DNA of 64,000 nucleotides from CALBPI01 sp038524795 (GTDB taxonomy: Bacteria > Pseudomonadota > Gammaproteobacteria > Steroidobacterales > Woeseiaceae). Location of the stretch: NCBI GenBank assembly GCA_038524795.1, contig JBCBIJ010000001.1, positions 434,001 to 498,000 on the forward strand, in the 5' to 3' direction. This document shows, in pieces, positions 8,763-16,883 of this stretch (the first letter of the stretch is position 1; each line of letters starts with the position of its first letter). Under the pieces are notes generated by a model. It was given only the letters and a program-made list of their open reading frames with translations, did not search any database and was not told the origin of the DNA. The position numbers and the translations under genes are program-made.

Positions 8763-9693
8763 GGCCGGCCACCTCGGCGGTCTGCTTGGCCTCGACGAGG
8801 TTCATAAACAGCTCCTCGAGACGATTCGACTTGTTGCGCATCGACTCGACGGTGACGCCGCGCTCACCGAGCGCCGCAAACATGCGGTTTAGAGACTGAG
8901 CGCGTTGCATGGTGACTTCAAGATCACCGTCGGGGCGCAGGGCCACCTCGAATTCCGAGAGTTCAGGTGGTTGTTGCAGCGCCTCACGCGTACTGAGCAC
9001 GAACACCTCGCGCTGCAGTTTGCGCAGCAACTCGGCCATCGAGGTGTTCTCGACGATCTCACCCTTGTCGATGATGGCGATGTTGCGGCACAACGTCTCC
9101 GCCTCCTCGAGGTAATGCGTCGTCAGAATGATTGTTGTGCCGTTTGCGTTAATGTCCTGTAGGAACGACCACATTGACCGCCGGATCTCAATGTCTACGC
9201 CAGCCGTCGGTTCGTCGAGAATCAGCAGACGCGGCTCGTGCACGAGTGCGCGCGCGATCATGAGCCGGCGTTTCATGCCACCCGACAGGTTGCGCGAGAT
9301 GTCGTTGCGTCGATCCCAGAGTTTGAGTTCGGTCAGGTACTTTTCGACGCGCTCGAGCGCGACCTTGCGCGGGATACCGTAATACCCGGCCTGGTGCATG
9401 AGCGTGTTTTGCACCTTCTCAAACAGATTGAGGTTGATCTCCTGCGGCACGAGGCCAATGCACTGCTTGGCGGCAGACAGGTGGGTGTCGATGTCGTTAC
9501 CGAACACACGCACGCTGCCGCCCGTCTTGGACACGAGAGACGTGATGATGCCGATAGTGGTGGTCTTGCCGGCGCCGTTGGGTCCGAGCAGGGCGCAAAA
9601 ATCGCCTTGCTCGACTTCAATGTCGATCCCTTTGAGCGCGGTGAAGCCGTTCGGGTAGACCTTGGTCAGCCCTTTGATCTCGAGTGCATGCAT
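8755..9693 (-). CDS. yadG: ABC exporter ATP-binding protein (YadG-like)
   Basis: A 312-residue ABC ATPase. Walker A is GPNGAGKTTT near residue 39, the signature is NLSGGMKRR, the Walker B is LLILDEPTAGVD and the switch histidine is in TTHYLEEAE. The C-terminal ~80 residues form a variable accessory segment. I chose the ATG at 9693 (MHALEIKGL); the open frame continues upstream but that part lacks the family pattern. It pairs with the permease whose gene overlaps its 3' end. Confidence 0.9.
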   Translation of the reverse strand: MHALEIKGLTKVYPNGFTALKGIDIEVEQGDFCALLGPNGAGKTTTIGIITSLVSKTGGSVRVFGNDIDTHLSAAKQCIGLVPQEINLNLFEKVQNTLMHQAGYYGIPRKVALERVEKYLTELKLWDRRNDISRNLSGGMKRRLMIARALVHEPRLLILDEPTAGVDIEIRRSMWSFLQDINANGTTIILTTHYLEEAETLCRNIAIIDKGEIVENTSMAELLRKLQREVFVLSTREALQQPPELSEFEVALRPDGDLEVTMQRAQSLNRMFAALGERGVTVESMRNKSNRLEELFMNLVEAKQTAEVAGHE

Positions 9694-9727
9694 CCCGCTA
9701 GTGTATCGCGAATGTGGCCCGGCGCTG

Positions 9728-10342
9728 TCACTGCGTCGGTCCTGCCGCGGTGGTGGTGATGCCCTCGTGATGGCCCGGCGACCATTCCTGCGCCACGCGG
9801 TCGCGGCGCATCCGCGCGTGAATGAGCTGCATGCCCGTCGCGCCCAGACTCGCACGCTGCAACGCGGAAATGCCCGACTGCCGCGCAAGGTCCTGCCAGA
9901 ACCCCGGAACGTCAACGAGCCGTGGCCGCAGTGACAGGTGATTCGATAACGCGGGCAGCGCAGCGATACTCACCGCGGCGAGCGCGTCGCACCAAGCATC
10001 GTCCGTCCCCGTTACGGCACGGGCGGCGGGTCGGTGCTCGCGCGCGAGGTTCCAGACGAATCCCAGTGTCACAGTCACGAGCGAGGCCACGTCGGTATCG
10101 TAGGCATCGAGGCGTGTGCTGCCCGGCGCGTCCTCCCCGCGGACCATGCGAAAGAGCAGAAACGGACAATCGGGCCAGCCCGGGTCTGCGCCGGACAAAC
10201 GTACCGACAGCCGTTTCGTGAGCCCGGGCTCGGCCGCAAATCGGCCATCACGGGCTGCGGCGACGAGTACGGCAATGAAGCGCCGGTTGAGCGCGGAAAC
10301 GTCGTGAAGCAAAGTGGGGTGCAGGCTCGGCTCTATAGGCAT
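9728..10342 (-). CDS. Unknown protein divergent from an FlhC-like regulator
   Basis: A 204-residue protein that I do not recognise. It has no signal peptide and no membrane segment and is rich in Ala, Leu and Arg. A near-perfect Shine-Dalgarno (AAAGGAGG) precedes the ATG at 10342, so expression is likely strong. Conserved-looking features are SLRPRLVDVPGFW and an amphipathic stretch near the C-terminus (GISALQRASLGATGMQLI). The gene shares an AT-rich 126-bp upstream region with the FlhC-like gene. Two stretches (LLHDVSALNRRFIAVL and the C-terminal helix) loosely recall helices of FlhD, but this is weak and by eye only. Confidence 0.6.
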   Translation of the reverse strand: MPIEPSLHPTLLHDVSALNRRFIAVLVAAARDGRFAAEPGLTKRLSVRLSGADPGWPDCPFLLFRMVRGEDAPGSTRLDAYDTDVASLVTVTLGFVWNLAREHRPAARAVTGTDDAWCDALAAVSIAALPALSNHLSLRPRLVDVPGFWQDLARQSGISALQRASLGATGMQLIHARMRRDRVAQEWSPGHHEGITTTAAGPTQ

Positions 10343-10468
10343 CGCGGCCTCCTTTTTCTTTATATGGGACTAAATCTACATATTTACGCGAGTCGCAGAG
10401 CACGCTACCTTAGCACTCGAATGCGATATATGCGCGTTCCTACTCATAAATGGTAGTTAGGAGGTGAC
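10343..10468. promoter_or_regulatory. AT-rich divergent promoter region
   Basis: This 126-bp gap between the unknown gene and the FlhC-like gene is much richer in A and T than its surroundings. Both flanking genes have very strong Shine-Dalgarno sequences: AAAGGAGG on the minus side and TAGGAGGTGAC just before the ATG at 10469. Several A/T blocks (CTTTATATGG, CATATTTACG, GCGATATATGCGC) could be -10 elements or binding sites. I cannot assign exact promoters. Confidence 0.45.
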
Positions 10469-11050
10469 ATGAGCGAAATATACAGCCGCGAACGGGCGCG
10501 GACAGACCTCGCGCTGGCCATGATCCAGCGTGAGGCGCGTACCAATACCATCAAGCGCTGCACCGGGCTCTCGGACGACCGGATCCGGAAACTGTGCAGC
10601 CGTTACTTCACGGATCGTGGCGGTAACCGCGTGCGACGGCGACGCGGTAAGTCACCGCAGCAAACGGCGCGCTTTGTCCGCAATGCGAACCACCAACTGC
10701 AGGCCACCACACTGATGAATCTGTTTGTGCTGCACAGTCTGATCCGCTTCGAAGGCGCCGGCTTTCGCGCCACGTGGTCGCACCCCGATGTCGCCGTAGG
10801 CGAGCGCTTCTGCGCAGCATTCGATTCCTACCAGACGGTCTACGTGCGACCGCTCTACAGCTTTGAATGGGCCTGGGCGCTGCTGGTGGCGCTGGCGCGT
10901 GACGAGGACCTCACGCTGGGTGATTGCGACCGCTGCGGCAGCCAGTACGTGCGCGACCGTTACGACCTGGACCTGCACATCTGTCCCGCTTGCGAAATCC
11001 GGACAGAACGTCGACGTCGCCCGGGCGCCCGTCACTACGCGGGCGCCTAG
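10469..11050 (+). CDS. FlhC-like transcriptional activator, no FlhD alongside
   Basis: A 193-residue protein similar in layout to FlhC, the zinc-bearing subunit of the FlhD4C2 flagellar master regulator. It has an N-terminal helical part (LALAMIQREARTNTIKRCTGLSDDRIRKL), a basic segment (RRRRGKS), and a C-terminal zinc ribbon with CDRCG and CPAC spaced like the two CxxC pairs of E. coli FlhC. The C-terminal tail is basic. No flhD or flagellar gene is in the window. Either it has been recruited to another regulon or a partner is encoded elsewhere. The start is fixed by the strong ribosome-binding site at 10457-10465. Confidence 0.72.
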   Translation: MSEIYSRERARTDLALAMIQREARTNTIKRCTGLSDDRIRKLCSRYFTDRGGNRVRRRRGKSPQQTARFVRNANHQLQATTLMNLFVLHSLIRFEGAGFRATWSHPDVAVGERFCAAFDSYQTVYVRPLYSFEWAWALLVALARDEDLTLGDCDRCGSQYVRDRYDLDLHICPACEIRTERRRRPGARHYAGA

Positions 11051-11109
11051 CCCCGGTTTTCGACTACACTCTCACGCGTGGCAGGTGCCACGATTTGGGA
11101 GGGGACCCC

Positions 11110-11499
11110 GTGTTACAAGAGTTCAAGAAGTTCGCCATGCGCGGCAATGTCGTCGACATGGCCGTGGGGATTGTCATCGGTGCCGCCTTTGGCGCCATCG
11201 TGAAGTCACTCGTTGCTGACGTCATCATGCCGCCGATCGGCGTCGTGATGAGTGGCATCGACTTCAGCGATATCATCATCCCGCTGAGTGACGATCCCGA
11301 AGCTGCGGCGATCAAGCTCGGCGTGTTCATCAACGCCGTGATCAATTTCATCATCGTGGCGTTCGCGATCTTCCTGGTCGTCAAAGGCATGAACAAGATG
11401 CAGAAGCAGGAAGAAGAGGCGCCCGCCAAGCCGCCCGAGCCTTCTGCCGAAGAAAAACTGCTGACCGAGATTCGCGACCTGCTCAGCAAGCAGGGCTAA
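11110..11499 (+). CDS. mscL: Large-conductance mechanosensitive channel
   Basis: A 129-residue MscL. It starts at GTG 11110 after a GGGAGGGGA ribosome-binding site and reads LQEFKKFAMRGNVVDMAVGIVIGAAF, the strongly conserved N-terminal amphipathic helix and first membrane helix. VVMSGIDFSDI forms the periplasmic loop, and the second helix (FINAVINFIIVAFAIFLVV) follows. The C-terminus has the cytoplasmic helix EEKLLTEIRDLL. It opens at high membrane tension to release solutes on osmotic downshock. Confidence 0.95.
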   Translation: MLQEFKKFAMRGNVVDMAVGIVIGAAFGAIVKSLVADVIMPPIGVVMSGIDFSDIIIPLSDDPEAAAIKLGVFINAVINFIIVAFAIFLVVKGMNKMQKQEEEAPAKPPEPSAEEKLLTEIRDLLSKQG

Positions 11500-11510
11500 G
11501 TCTCGGTAAC

Positions 11511-11547
11511 TGGCGCGGCGCCGGCGCGAGCCGGCGCCGCGTCGTCG
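11511..11547. other. Strong GC hairpin between mscL and the TANGO2 gene
   Basis: A long, nearly perfect GC stem (GGCGCGGCGCCGGC paired with GCCGGCGCCGCGT around a short GCGA loop) lies just after the mscL stop. It lacks a clear run of T, so a factor-independent terminator is doubtful. It could protect the mscL mRNA end or partly attenuate read-through into the next gene. Confidence 0.5.
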
Positions 11548-11567
11548 TTAAGGAGACAGAAAACTGC

Positions 11568-12332
11568 ATGTGCCTTGTTACGGTCGGCTGGCAACAGCAT
11601 CCGGACTACGCGCTCGTCGTCGCCGCCAATCGCGACGAACGCTTTGACCGTCCCGCCTCACCGCTAGGCTGGTGGCCCGGCACGCCGCGCGTGCTTGCCG
11701 GACGCGATCTTGTTGCCGGCGGCACCTGGTTAGGCGTCAATGAGCACGGTCGTTTTTCGGTGGTGACCAATTACCGCGAGCCGCCGGGTGATCCGGCACC
11801 GCGCAGCCGCGGCGAGCTCGTTTCCATGTGGCTCACGGACGGTCTGTCGGCCGAGCGGTTCCAACAGCGTCTCGAAGACACGGAGTCGGCTTACGCAGGC
11901 TTCAATCTTCTATTTGGAGATCGCAACAGTCTTCACTACTTCTCGAATCGGAGCACACGCGGCGGTGCGCTGGAGCCGGGCACCTACGCACTCAGCAATG
12001 CGGTGCTCGACACGCCCTGGCCCAAGGCCGAGCTGGCCCGGGACCACATGCAACGCCAACTCGACGCAGGCGACACCACACCTGGCGCGTTCGCGGCTTT
12101 GCTGCAGGACACACGACCGGCGCCCGACGCGAGACTGCCCGATACGCACCTGCCCCTGGGACTGCGGCGGCTGCTGTCCGCACCCTTCATCGTGGGCGAG
12201 CACTACGGCACGCGCTGCTCGACAGTGCTGACGCTCCGTCACAGCGGCGAGGCGCGCGTCCACGAGCAGCACTTCGCGCCGGGCGGCGCGCCCGGCGAAG
12301 CCTACGAAGAGGTCTTCTCGCTGGCGCGCTAG
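11568..12332 (+). CDS. NRDE/TANGO2 family protein
   Basis: A 254-residue protein of the TANGO2 family. It begins MCLVTVGW with the N-terminal Cys typical of the family and carries the ANRDE signature near residue 25. GGTWLGVNEHGRFSVVTNYR and the later LSNAVLDTPWPK match the conserved blocks. Eukaryotic members are linked to heme trafficking and Golgi organisation; the bacterial role is unclear. The gene ends convergently with the esterase gene with a 4-base overlap. Confidence 0.85.
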   Translation: MCLVTVGWQQHPDYALVVAANRDERFDRPASPLGWWPGTPRVLAGRDLVAGGTWLGVNEHGRFSVVTNYREPPGDPAPRSRGELVSMWLTDGLSAERFQQRLEDTESAYAGFNLLFGDRNSLHYFSNRSTRGGALEPGTYALSNAVLDTPWPKAELARDHMQRQLDAGDTTPGAFAALLQDTRPAPDARLPDTHLPLGLRRLLSAPFIVGEHYGTRCSTVLTLRHSGEARVHEQHFAPGGAPGEAYEEVFSLAR

Positions 12333-12991
12333 ACCGACAAGCGCTCAAGCAACCACTGCCGCATGAGCACGATTTCCTCGGCGCACACACTGTGCGGCAT
12401 GGGATAGGTCTGCCACTGCACCGTGTAGCCCAAGGCTTCAATCGCATCCCGCGACTGACTCGCAAGCGCCAGTGGCAGCACAGGGTCGTACTCCCCGTGC
12501 ACCATAAGGATGGGCAAGGCGTCGCCATGATTGGCGTGCTCTTGAGCCACCGTGTCCGAAAGCGGCAGGTAGGTCGACAACGCCAACACACCGCCCACGG
12601 GCGTCGCATCCGTCAACGTGGAGAACAAGGCCACGGCACCGCCCTGTGAAAAACCCGCCACAACGATGCGTTCGCGTGCGACGCCGGCGGCTTCCTGCTC
12701 GGCGATCAGGCCGCGCAGGAACGCCACACTCTTGCGAATACCCGCGTCGTCGACCTGTGAATTCCGATCGAGGCCGAGAATGTCGTACCAGGACGGCATC
12801 GACATGCCACCGTTGATCGTCACGGGTTGATGGGGCGCATGCGGAAACACAAATCGCCAGTGCGCCTCCGCGGGTAATCGCATCTCCGACACGATGGGCT
12901 CGAAGTCGTGCCCGTCGGCACCCAGACCGTGCAGCAGGATGATGGCAGCATCGGGCGATGCGCCCGTTTCGATAACGACGGGTTCCGGCAT
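12329..12991 (-). CDS. Carboxylesterase/phospholipase family alpha/beta hydrolase
   Basis: A 220-residue alpha/beta hydrolase of the short carboxylesterase type (EstB/acyl-protein thioesterase-like). LLHGLGADGHDF near residue 19 supplies the oxyanion region. The nucleophile elbow is GFSQGG near residue 113. The Asp sits in VHGEYDPVLP and the His in MPHSV. There is no signal peptide, so it is cytoplasmic and acts on small acyl esters. Divergent from argR; the two share a 99-bp upstream region. Confidence 0.88.
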   Translation of the reverse strand: MPEPVVIETGASPDAAIILLHGLGADGHDFEPIVSEMRLPAEAHWRFVFPHAPHQPVTINGGMSMPSWYDILGLDRNSQVDDAGIRKSVAFLRGLIAEQEAAGVARERIVVAGFSQGGAVALFSTLTDATPVGGVLALSTYLPLSDTVAQEHANHGDALPILMVHGEYDPVLPLALASQSRDAIEALGYTVQWQTYPMPHSVCAEEIVLMRQWLLERLSV

Positions 12992-13038
12992 TGGGGGGCT
13001 CCAGGCTTTGTGGCGCGCGCAGCATAGCGCATTTGGGC

Positions 13039-13076
13039 TTGCATTATTATGCGCATCAATATTACTTTATGCGCAA
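13039..13076. promoter_or_regulatory. Putative tandem ArgR operator upstream of argR
   Basis: An AT-rich island in a GC-rich background, about 15 bp before argR. It contains the direct repeat TTATGCGCA at 13047-13055 and 13067-13075, 20 bp apart, each preceded by an A/T stretch. Pairs of 18-bp ARG boxes in other gammaproteobacteria are about two helical turns apart in this position. The match to the E. coli box is only partial. The site could also affect the divergent esterase. Confidence 0.5.
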
Positions 13077-13090
13077 ATAGAGGAACCACC

Positions 13091-13549
13091 ATGCCGCCCG
13101 AAACCAATCAGCAGGAAGCACGTCGCGCCGTGATCCGGCGCCTGCTCCGAAAGCGCACGATCCGCACGCAGGCTGAGCTTGCGCAGCAGCTCGAGTCGCT
13201 GGGGCACCTGGTCACGCAGTCGAGCGTGAGCCGCGACCTGCGCGAGATGAACGTGATTAAGGACCCCGAGGGCTACCGACTGGACGATGCCGCGGCGGCC
13301 TCGCCGGCAGGCGAGAGCGGGGGCTTTGTGCGCGGTACAGCGACTGCGGGCAACCACTTGCTCGTGGTCAAGACGGCAATCGGCGCCGCCCAGCGTGTCG
13401 CCGTCGAGCTCGACCGCAGCGGCTGGCCCGAGATCGTCGGCACGCTGTCCGGCGACGACACCATTTTTATTGCCACCTCCGGTGCGGCCGCCAATCGGCG
13501 GTTGCAGCGGCGCCTCGCCGACTGGGGCGGGAGTAACCCCAATGACTGA
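13091..13549 (+). CDS. argR: Arginine repressor
   Basis: A 152-residue ArgR. The N-terminal winged helix (RRLLRKRTIRTQAELAQQLESLG with TQSSVSRDLREM) is followed by an oligomerisation and arginine-binding domain with GTLSGDDTIFIA, the typical core segment containing the GDDT acidic residues. The ATG at 13091 has an AGAGGAACC ribosome-binding region. It leads the arginine operon and its stop overlaps the argG start, so the repressor is made with the enzymes it controls. Confidence 0.92.
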   Translation: MPPETNQQEARRAVIRRLLRKRTIRTQAELAQQLESLGHLVTQSSVSRDLREMNVIKDPEGYRLDDAAAASPAGESGGFVRGTATAGNHLLVVKTAIGAAQRVAVELDRSGWPEIVGTLSGDDTIFIATSGAAANRRLQRRLADWGGSNPND

Positions 13550-14759
13550 CAACGCACCCATCCTTCTTGCCTACTCGGGCGGTCTCGACACCTCGTTCTG
13601 CATTCCCTGGCTTCGCGAAACCTATGGCGCGCCCGTGATCACCATCACGATCGACACCGGTGGCATCGATACGGCAACCGCTGAAGACCTCGAACGCCGC
13701 GCGCTGGAGCTGGGCGCAGCCGAGCATCACCTTGTCGACGCTCGCAGCCATTTCTTTGACAGCGTGCTGCGCCACCTCATTGCGGGCAATGTGCGGCGCG
13801 GCCAGCTCTACCCGTTGTGCGTCGGCGCCGAGCGCGGCGTGCAGGCGCAAGCCATGGCCGAGGTGGCCAATGCTCGTGGCGCGACACGCATCGCCCACGG
13901 CTGCACAGCCGCGGGCAACGATCAGGTCCGTTTCGAAGTGGCACTGGCCGCGCTGGCACCCAACGCCGAGGTCCTGGCGCCCGTACGCGACAACAGCTGG
14001 GCGCGCGCGGACCAGATCGCCTACCTGGAGAAAGACAAGCTGCCATTGCCGCCCGCGGGGGGTGACTACTCCATCAATCGGGGGCTCTGGGGCGTCACGA
14101 TCGGCGGCCAGGAAACGCTCACAAGCCAGGGCTGCATTCCCGAGTCCGCTTGGGTGCTTTCGCCGGGCGCGCTCAAGGCGCCGCAGCCCGCAGAAACACT
14201 CACTCTGGGATTCGAGGCGGGCGTGCCCGTGAGTATCGACGGGACGACCTACGAACCCATCGCCCTCATCGAGGCGCTCGAACAACGCGCCGCACGCTTC
14301 GGCATCGGCCGCGGTGTGCACCTGGGCGATACCATCCTGGGCACCAAGGGCCGCGTAGCCTTTGAGGCGCCTGCCGCAGAGGTGCTTATCGCAGCGCACC
14401 GCGAGCTCGAGAAACTCGTGCTGAGCGCAGCGCAGCAACGCATCAAAGACGCCGTGGCGGCGAGCTACGGCGACTTCGTCCACGAGGGACGCCATCTCGA
14501 CCCGGCTTGCCGCGACATCGAGGCACTCTTCGACAGCGCGCAGCAGCGGGTCACGGGTACCGTGCAGGTTCGCCTGCAACCCGGCAGCGTCTTCATCGAG
14601 GGCCTCGACTCGCCCTTTTCGCTGCTGGCCGCCACGCGCGGTGTCTACGGCGAAGCAGCCGGCGAGTGGACGCCCGCCGACGCGCGTGGCTATGCGCGTG
14701 TGCTGTCACTGCCCGGCATTCTGCAGCAGCGTGCTGGGAAAGGCGGGGCGGCGTCATGA
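13542..14759 (+). CDS. argG: Argininosuccinate synthase
   Basis: A 405-residue ATP-dependent ligase that joins citrulline and aspartate. The N-terminal ATP pyrophosphatase motif is LAYSGGLDTSF near residue 7. AHGCTAAGNDQVRFE and the SINRGLWGVTIGG segment bind citrulline and aspartate. The sequence looks like the Xanthomonas/Bacteroidetes branch, which goes with acylated-citrulline pathways, rather than the E. coli branch. It overlaps argR by 8 bases at the start and the next gene by 4 bases at the end. Confidence 0.92.
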   Translation: MTDNAPILLAYSGGLDTSFCIPWLRETYGAPVITITIDTGGIDTATAEDLERRALELGAAEHHLVDARSHFFDSVLRHLIAGNVRRGQLYPLCVGAERGVQAQAMAEVANARGATRIAHGCTAAGNDQVRFEVALAALAPNAEVLAPVRDNSWARADQIAYLEKDKLPLPPAGGDYSINRGLWGVTIGGQETLTSQGCIPESAWVLSPGALKAPQPAETLTLGFEAGVPVSIDGTTYEPIALIEALEQRAARFGIGRGVHLGDTILGTKGRVAFEAPAAEVLIAAHRELEKLVLSAAQQRIKDAVAASYGDFVHEGRHLDPACRDIEALFDSAQQRVTGTVQVRLQPGSVFIEGLDSPFSLLAATRGVYGEAAGEWTPADARGYARVLSLPGILQQRAGKGGAAS

Positions 14760-15832
14760 GCACGATCCGCTCCACACAGGTCGACAAGGTGGCCTCTCTG
14801 GCTGCCGCCCAAAACCTGGGCCGCGAGTTGCGGCTTTCCGACGACATCGTCTGCGAAGAAGGCGTGCTCGTTGCCGTCGAGGTGCTCAACAACAAAAGCC
14901 GTTACAACACGCTCGAACTCACGAGCGGTCGTATGGCCGTCGTGAAGCGCGGTGACATTGTCGTGGGCGCGCTGGGCCATCGCAAAGCCCTGTTCGGCTA
15001 CTCCGGCCACATGCCCGAATCGCTGTCGCCCGGCGACACGCTGCAACTGCTCAACATCGGCGGCGTGCTCGGCTGCTGCGAATCGGTCAATGCCGAGCTC
15101 GGCGACCCGTTCGACTGCAAGGTGCTGGGCATGGTGCTCGACTTTCCTTATCTCGGTGAACGTATCGGCGTGCCGGCGCGCGCGGGTAGCGACGCACTGC
15201 CCAACATCGACACGCTCGACATGAATGGCGTACCTGTCGTGGCGCTTGCGGGCACCTGCATGGATGCGGGCAAAACCGCGGCAGCCTGCGCCATCGTGAG
15301 TCGCCTGCGCGCGCATGGCCTGTCGGTCGCGGCTTGCAAGGCCACGGGTGTGTCGCTGCGGCGCGATATCCTCGCAATGGAAGACGCCGGCGCGCGTGCC
15401 TCCATGCTGTTTTCGGATTTCGGCATCATGACGACGACCCGTGACAACGGTCCGGCGCTCACACGTGCGCTGCTCGCAGCGCTGGCCGCCGACAAGCCGG
15501 ACGTCATCGTCATGGAGCTCGGCGACGGGTTGCTCGGCACCTACGGCGTCGACGCCATACTCGCTGACGATGAGATCCGCCCGAACCTCACGAGTGTCGT
15601 GCTCTGCGCCAACGACCCCGTTGCCGCCTGGGGCGGCGTGCGCATCCTGCGCGAGACCTACGACATCGAGCCCGCGGTGGTAACGGGACCGGCCACGGAC
15701 AACGCCGTCGGCGTGGACCTCATCGAACAGCAGATGGGTGTCACGGCACGCAACGCGCTCACCAGCGGTCTCGCGTTGGGTGATGCCGTGCACGCCTCGC
15801 TCTCAGGGAACGGGGGTGCGGCCAATGACTGA
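14756..15832 (+). CDS. Unknown P-loop NTPase-fold protein inside the arginine operon
   Basis: A 358-residue protein with an N-terminal beta-rich region (about residues 20-120) and a P-loop domain from residue 160. The Walker A is GTCMDAGKT at 166-174 and VIVMELGDGLLG near 250-261 may be the Walker B. VVTGPATDNAVGVDLI lies near 309. The P-loop resembles the dethiobiotin-synthetase/DUF1611 group; some DUF1611 proteins (DgcN) N-acetylate D-glutamate. It lies between argG and argC with 4- and 8-base overlaps, so a role in arginine synthesis is very likely. No acylglutamate synthase is otherwise present. That it supplies this activity is inference. Confidence 0.75.
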   Translation: MSTIRSTQVDKVASLAAAQNLGRELRLSDDIVCEEGVLVAVEVLNNKSRYNTLELTSGRMAVVKRGDIVVGALGHRKALFGYSGHMPESLSPGDTLQLLNIGGVLGCCESVNAELGDPFDCKVLGMVLDFPYLGERIGVPARAGSDALPNIDTLDMNGVPVVALAGTCMDAGKTAAACAIVSRLRAHGLSVAACKATGVSLRRDILAMEDAGARASMLFSDFGIMTTTRDNGPALTRALLAALAADKPDVIVMELGDGLLGTYGVDAILADDEIRPNLTSVVLCANDPVAAWGGVRILRETYDIEPAVVTGPATDNAVGVDLIEQQMGVTARNALTSGLALGDAVHASLSGNGGAAND

Positions 15833-16883
15833 GCGCACGCCCTGCATTGTGCTCGGCGCCACGGGCTATGTTGGCGGCGAGTTGCTCCGACTCATCGCCG
15901 GGCATCCCGGGCTCGAGTTGCACGCCGCCACCTCGGACCGCCAGTTTGGCAACGCCATCGCGGACCAGTTTCCGCATCTCGCAAGCCACATCGATTCGAA
16001 CTTCGTATCGACCGACGGCGCGATGGCGACCCTGGCGACGCGTCAATCGGCAGCGGTGTTTTCGGCCGCCCCGCACGGCGCCGCAGCGGCGACCATCGCG
16101 GCGACACTCGACGCCGCCGAGGCCGCGGGCACCAGCGTGCACATCGTCGACGCTTCCGCCGACTTTCGCTACGCCGATGCCGACGCCTACGCAGCCGTCT
16201 ACGGCCGCGCGCACGGTGCGCCAGAGCGACTGCCGCAGTTTGTGAGCGCCGTGCCGGAACACCTGAATGAGACGCCCGCGAAGCACGTTGGGCACCCAGG
16301 GTGCTTCGCAACAGCGATGCAGCTCGCCATCGTCCCGCTGCTCAAGCACGGACTTTCGAAACCCGAGTTTGTTGCGACAGGCATCACGGGCGCCACGGGA
16401 TCGGGCAAGGTGCCGACGGCGACCACGCACTTGCCGGAGCGGCACGCCAACCTGTTCGCCTACAAGCCGCTGTCGCACCGCCACGCGCCGGAAGTCGTGG
16501 CCCACGTCGCTGCCGCCACGGGCACAACACCCGCGCTGCATTTCGTGCCGCACTCGGGGCCATTCGCCCGTGGCATCCACATGACCGTGGTCGCACCCGC
16601 AACCGCCGCGTGCAACGAGGCGTCTTTGCGCGAGGCCTTCGCGGGCTATTACGCGTCCGCACCGTTCATCCGTGTGGTCGACGGCATGCCGCGACTGAAG
16701 TCTGTGGTCGGCAGCAACTTTGCGCACATCGGTGTCGCGACAGCAAACGACACGGTCTGCGTCACCGTGGTCATCGACAATCTCGTCAAAGGCGCCGCGG
16801 GTGGCGCGGTGCAGTGGATGAACCGACTGCTGGGGCTCGACGAGACTGCGGGCCTCATGCAAAGCGCGGCGGGGTGGACCTGA
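15825..16883 (+). CDS. argC: N-acyl-gamma-glutamyl-phosphate reductase
   Basis: A 352-residue NADP-dependent reductase that makes acylglutamate semialdehyde. The Rossmann motif is VLGATGYVGGELLRL near residue 9. The catalytic Cys lies in VGHPGCFATAMQLAIVPL near residue 163, and ATGITGATGSGK and HFVPHSGPFARGIH are conserved family blocks. It overlaps the preceding unknown gene by 8 bases and argD by one base. Whether it prefers N-acetyl or N-succinyl substrate cannot be read directly. Confidence 0.92.
   Translation: MTERTPCIVLGATGYVGGELLRLIAGHPGLELHAATSDRQFGNAIADQFPHLASHIDSNFVSTDGAMATLATRQSAAVFSAAPHGAAAATIAATLDAAEAAGTSVHIVDASADFRYADADAYAAVYGRAHGAPERLPQFVSAVPEHLNETPAKHVGHPGCFATAMQLAIVPLLKHGLSKPEFVATGITGATGSGKVPTATTHLPERHANLFAYKPLSHRHAPEVVAHVAAATGTTPALHFVPHSGPFARGIHMTVVAPATAACNEASLREAFAGYYASAPFIRVVDGMPRLKSVVGSNFAHIGVATANDTVCVTVVIDNLVKGAAGGAVQWMNRLLGLDETAGLMQSAAGWT

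Noticed and set aside
11511..11547. GC hairpin after mscL as a terminator
   Set aside because: No run of T follows the stem, so I list it as a hairpin and not as a terminator.
13467..14579. Long minus-strand open frame of 370 codons over argG
   Set aside because: It mirrors the codon pattern of argG in GC-rich DNA, has no family motif and argG itself is unmistakable.
14690..16862. Long minus-strand frames of about 367 codons over the P-loop gene and argC
   Set aside because: They are antisense shadows caused by high GC at third codon positions; no motif, no ribosome-binding site.
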